DNA from: Galeopsis tetrahit
Lineage: Eukaryota > Streptophyta > Magnoliopsida > Lamiales > Lamiaceae
Length of the DNA stretch: 64,000 nt
Direction of reading: 5' to 3'
Assembly (NCBI GenBank): GCA_963675135.1
Contig: OY776134.1
Span: forward strand, 59,353,740-59,417,739
Below are positions 59,901 to 64,000 of the stretch, piece by piece (the first letter of the stretch is position 1; each line of letters begins with the position of its first letter). A model generated the notes under the pieces. It did no database searches. It had not been told where the DNA came from and saw nothing but the letters and a program-made list of their open reading frames with translations. Made by a program: the position numbers and the translations under genes.

Positions 59901-62900
59901 AACATCTCTTTTATTAGAATGTCGGTTTTACGGTTCAATATCCCTTTTATGAGAATGTCGGTTTTACGGTGCAATGTCCCTTTTATGAGAATGTCGGTTT
60001 TACGGTTAAATGTCCCTTTTCTGAGAATGTCGGTTTTACGGTTCAATGTCCCTTTTATGAGAATGTCGGTTTTACGGTTCAATGTCGCTTTTATGAGAAT
60101 GTCGGTTTTACGGTTCAATGTCCCTTTTTTGAGAAAGTCGGTTTTACGGTTCAATGCCCATTTTTTGAAAATGTCGGATTTACGGTTAAATTTTTCTTTT
60201 ATGGGAATGTCGACTTTACGGTTCAACGTCCCTTTTATGAGAATTTCGGTTTTATAGTTCAATGTCCCTTTTATGAGAATGTCGGTTTTACGGTTCAATG
60301 TTCCTTTTATGAGAATGTCGGTTTTACGGTTCAATGTCCCTTTTATGAGAATGTCGATTTTAAGGTTCAATGTCCCTTTTATGAGAATGTCGGTTTTACG
60401 GTACAATGTCCCTTTTATGAGAATGTCGGTTTTACGGTTCAATGTCCCTTTTTTGAGAATGTCGGTTTTACAGTTGAATGTCCATTTTCTAAGAATGTCG
60501 GTTTTATGGTTCAATGTCCCTTTTATGAGAATGTCGATTTTATGGTTTAACGTCCCTTTTATGAGAATGTCGTTTTTACGGTACAATGTCCCTTTTTTGA
60601 GAATGTCGGTTTTACGGTCCAATGACACTTTTTTGAGAATGTCGGTCTTATGGTTCAATGTCCCTTTTTTGAGAATGTCATTTTTTGGGTTCAATGTCTC
60701 TTTTCTGAGAATGTCGATTTTACGGTACAATGACCCTTTTCTGAGAATGTCAGTTTTACGATTGAATGTCCCTCTTATGGTAATGTCGGTTTTACGGTGC
60801 AATGTGTCCCTTTTATGAGAAGTCGGTTTTACGGTACAATGTCACTTTTATGAGAATGTCGGAATTACGGTTCAATGTCCCTTTTCTGAGAATGTCGGTT
60901 TTACGATTGAATGTCTCTCTTATGGTAATGTCGGTTTTACGGTGCAATGTCCCTTTTATGAGAATGTCGATTTACGGTACAATGTCCCTTTTCTGAGAAT
61001 GTCGGTTTTACGGTTCAATGCCCATTTTTTTGAGAATGTTGGTCTTATGGTTCAATTTTCCTTTTCTGGGAATGTTGGCTTTACGGTTCTATGTCCCTCT
61101 TATGAGAATGTCGGTTTTACGGTTTAACGTCCCTTATATGAGAATGTTGGTTTACTATTCAATGTCAATTTTCTGAGAATGTCGGTTTTAGGATTCAATG
61201 TCTTTTTTCTGAGATTGTCGGTTTTACGGTTTAATGTCCATTTTATGATAATGTCGGTTTTACGGTTCAATGTCCCTTTTGAGGGAATGTCGGTTTTACG
61301 GTTTAACGTCCCTTATATGAGAATGTCGGTTTTACGGTTCAATGTCCCTTTTATGAGAATGTCAGTTTTACGGTACAATGTCCATTTTCTGAGAATGTCT
61401 GTTTTACGGTTCAATGTCCCTTATATGAGAATGTCGGTTTTACGGTACAATGTCGCTTTTTTGAGAATGTCGGTTTTACGGTACAATGTCCCTTTTTTGA
61501 GAATGTCGGTTTTACGGTTCAATGTCCCTTATATGAAAATGTCGGTTTTACGGTTTAACGTCCCTTATATGAGAATGTCTGTTTTACGATTCAATATCCC
61601 TTTTATGAGAATGTCGGCTTTACGGTTCAATGTGCCTTTTCTAAGAATGTCGGTTTTACGATTGAATGTCCCTCTTATGGGAATGTCGGTTTTACGGTTC
61701 AATGTCCCTTTTATGAGATTGTCGGTTTTACGGTTCAATGTTCCTTTTATGGGAATATCGATTTTACGGTCCAACGTCCCTTTTATTAGAATGTCGGTTT
61801 TACGGTTCAATGTCCCTTTTATGAGAATGTCGGTTTACGGTTCAATGTCCCTTTTCTTCGAATGTCGGCTTTACGGTTTAAAGTCCCTTTTATGGGAATA
61901 TCGGTTTTACGGTTCAACGTCCCTTTTATGAGAATGTGGGTTTTACGGTTCAATGTCCCTTTTATGAGAATGTCGGTTTTACGGTTCAATGTCCCTTTTC
62001 TGGGAATGTCGACTTTACGGTTCAATGTCCCTCTAGTGGGAATGTCGGTTTTACGGTTTAACGTTCCTTATATGAGAGTGTCTGTTTTACGGTTCAATGT
62101 CCCTTTTATGAGAATGTCGGTTTTACGGTACAATGTCCATTTTCTGAGAATGTCGGTTTTACGGTTCAATGTCCCTTATATGAGAATGTCGGTTTTACGG
62201 TACAATGTCCCTTTTCTGAGAATGTCGGTTTTACGGTTCAATGTCTCTTATATGAAAATGTCGGTTTTACGGTACAATGTCCCTTTTCTGAGAATGTTGG
62301 TTTTACGGTTCAATGTTCTTTTATGAGAATGTCGTTTTATAGTTGAATGTCCCTTTTCTGAGAATGTCAGTTTTACGGTTCAATGTCCCTTTTATGAGAA
62401 TGTTGGTTTTACGGTTTAATGTCCCTTTTATGAGAATGTCGGTTTTACGATTCAATGTCCCTTTTTTGAGAAAGTCGGTTTTACAGTTCAATGCCCTTTT
62501 CTGAAAATGTCGGGTTTACGGCTCAATTTTCCTTTTATGGGAATGTCGGCTTTACGGTTCAACGTCCATTTTATAAGAATGTCGGCTTTATGGTTCAATG
62601 TCCCTTTTATGAAAATGTCGGTTTTACTGTTCAATGTCCGTTTTACGAGAATGTCGGTTTTACGGTTCAATGTCCCTTTTCTGAGATTGTCGGTTTTACG
62701 GTTCAATGTCCCTTTTATGAGAATGACGGTTTTACGGTTCAATGTCCCTTTTATGAGAATGTCGGTTTTACGGTTCATTGTCTCTTTTATGAGAAGTCGG
62801 TTTTACGGTTCAATGTCCCTTTTCTGAGGATGTCGGTTTTACGGTTCAATGTCCCTTTTATGAGAATGTCGATTTTACGGTTCAATGTCCCTTTTCTGAG

Positions 62901-63108
62901 AATGTTTTATGGTTCAATGCCCCTTTTCAAATATTGTCGGTCTTACGGTTCAATGCCCCTCTTATGAGAATGTCGGTTTTACGCCTCAATGTCCTTTTTC
63001 AAAGATTGTCGGTTTTACGCTTCAATGACCCCTTTTTAAGATTATCGATTTTACGATTCAATAACCCTTTTCTGAGAATGTCGGTTTTACGATTCAATGT
63101 CTCTCTAA
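56946..63108. repeat. Giant minisatellite, 36-bp unit, about 170 copies
   Basis: The core GTCGGTTTTACGGTTCAATG followed by TCCCTTTTATGAGAAT recurs every 36 bp for about 6.2 kb, with point variants (TTTTCTGAG, CTCTTATGGG, TTATATGAG, GGTACAATG). Because 36 is 12 codons, indel-free stretches stay open: plus-strand frames read MSVLRFNVPFMR or ENVGFTVQCPFY, and the minus strand reads NRKTDILIKGTL, in frames of up to 345 codons. The other three frames meet a stop in every consensus unit. There is no upstream exon, promoter or consistent frame across the array, so I regard it as non-coding satellite DNA. Units at both ends are more diverged (CTTTTCAAAGATTGTCGG variants near 57030 and 63000). Confidence 0.97.
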
Positions 63109-63109
63109 T

Positions 63110-64000
63110 ATTGGGTTAGTTAACATTATATAAATTTAAAACTTAAATTATTTACCAAAGAGCCAACAACACTCCATCAACATTCATTAAAACTGTGTAC
63201 AAAGAAATGAATATAACAAATTTGGACGAAAGGAGTATAATTTAATATAATATGAGATTTTTTTTTTATCCAAATATTCTACATAAAAATTACTTCCATA
63301 AATTTCAAAAAATTTATTTACTATGTCAATGAAAGAATATAATCTAATAAATGTCTCAGTTTTGAAAATTAGAAAAGACGACTTTCTTCCATATATTTCG
63401 AGTCTCATAATAATAAGTTAACATTTCAAAAATAAACAAATATAAAATTGAAGATGATAAAATACATAGCAAACTATAGAATTTCTACTGAAATGATGAT
63501 GAGAACTTACCAAATAGGATTAGATGAAATCACATGTAAAGCCCACGGGCTTAGGGTTTAGGTTTGAAATTTTATTTATTTGCATTGTTTTAGAGAGGAG
63601 AATTTTGAATGAATTTACGTTTGAAAGTGAATACTCTTCTCTACCCCTTATCAACTGGTTGCTAGGATAATTCAAGATTTCAAGATAGATTTCAAGGTTA
63701 ATACCTTGGGTTTCTAGAATTCCTCAGATTGAGGTCTCATCAATTGGTGACAAATGACAATTAAAATGTTTACAAATACTCCGTATATGATATTAAAATT
63801 TATTTACATATAAAAATATTATTTAGAAAAATTTGTGTCTTTAATTATTTAGAAAGATTTGAATTATTCAATTGCAATCTATTGACGTTCAAGAAATAAC
63901 AATTTATTAAAAACTTCATTTGATAAACACTCCTTAAAATTCGGTGATAAATGGCCATTGTTAGATTGAGAATTTGAGATTTTGGAGGAAGTAGTTAAAG
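63110..64000. other. Gene-less AT-rich end of the window
   Basis: No supported reading frame, RNA or element end. 63540-63740 is of slightly higher complexity (GGGCTTAGGGTTTAGG) but shows no recognisable feature. Confidence 0.5.

Noticed and set aside
59765..60802. A 345-codon minus-strand frame of NRKTDILIKGTL repeats
   Set aside because: A by-product of the 36-bp minisatellite; neighbouring frames on the other strand are also open and indels break all of them.
56946..63108. CRISPR-like array
   Set aside because: Units are directly adjacent without unique spacers, and the genome is a plant.

Overview
This is nuclear DNA from a flowering plant, most likely a eudicot. The evidence is GT-AG introns of 100 bp to about 1.5 kb, AT-rich intergenic DNA, Stowaway-type MITEs, an L1-type LINE, and protein-coding genes of plant-only families (CLE peptide, SNAP33-type SNARE, methyl-CpG-binding-domain protein, DUF538, PORR, WEB family, an LRR receptor kinase like Arabidopsis At1g74360). 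A Lamiales-like origin is only a guess from general gene and MITE flavour. No virus, plasmid or bacterial sequence was seen.

Layout. 0-8 kb: a CLE peptide precursor (minus) and a five-coding-exon SNAP33-type SNARE gene (minus), separated by two MITEs. 8.8-12.4 kb: a 5'-truncated LINE with matching target-site duplications, followed by an A-tailed retroposon with a perfect 21-bp duplication. 14.2-19.4 kb: a seven-coding-exon coiled-coil protein gene (minus). 21-27.5 kb: a small five-exon MBD-domain gene (plus) flanked on both sides by decayed copies of itself. 27.8-30.1 kb: an AT-rich array of about 214-bp units. 33.6-35.4 kb: DUF538 gene (plus). 37.4-38.6 kb: PORR-domain gene (plus). 39.2-41.2 kb: WEB-family coiled-coil gene (plus) with a perfect 33-bp inverted repeat in its intron. 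41-45 kb: MITE, a second retroposon copy and a palindrome-rich repeat. 46.1-49.5 kb: LRR receptor-like kinase (plus). 50.7-55.5 kb: three MULE-like elements, one nested in another. 56.9-63.1 kb: a minisatellite with a 36-bp unit, about 170 units long.

The genes do not form a pathway; they are independent plant loci (peptide signalling, vesicle fusion, chromatin, organelle RNA, chloroplast-movement-type coiled coil, immune-type receptor). The most unusual material is in the last 14 kb. Two related MULE-like elements (52468-53876 and 54214-55488) share terminal inverted repeats and the same internal plan: TATA-like box, C/T-rich leader, GC-rich exon-like block ending in a CAG|GTAA splice donor, then a series of GTCGAC-centred hairpins. 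Beyond them lies the 36-bp array, which stays open in three of six reading frames because its unit is exactly 12 codons. These two systems are the best candidates for something undescribed.
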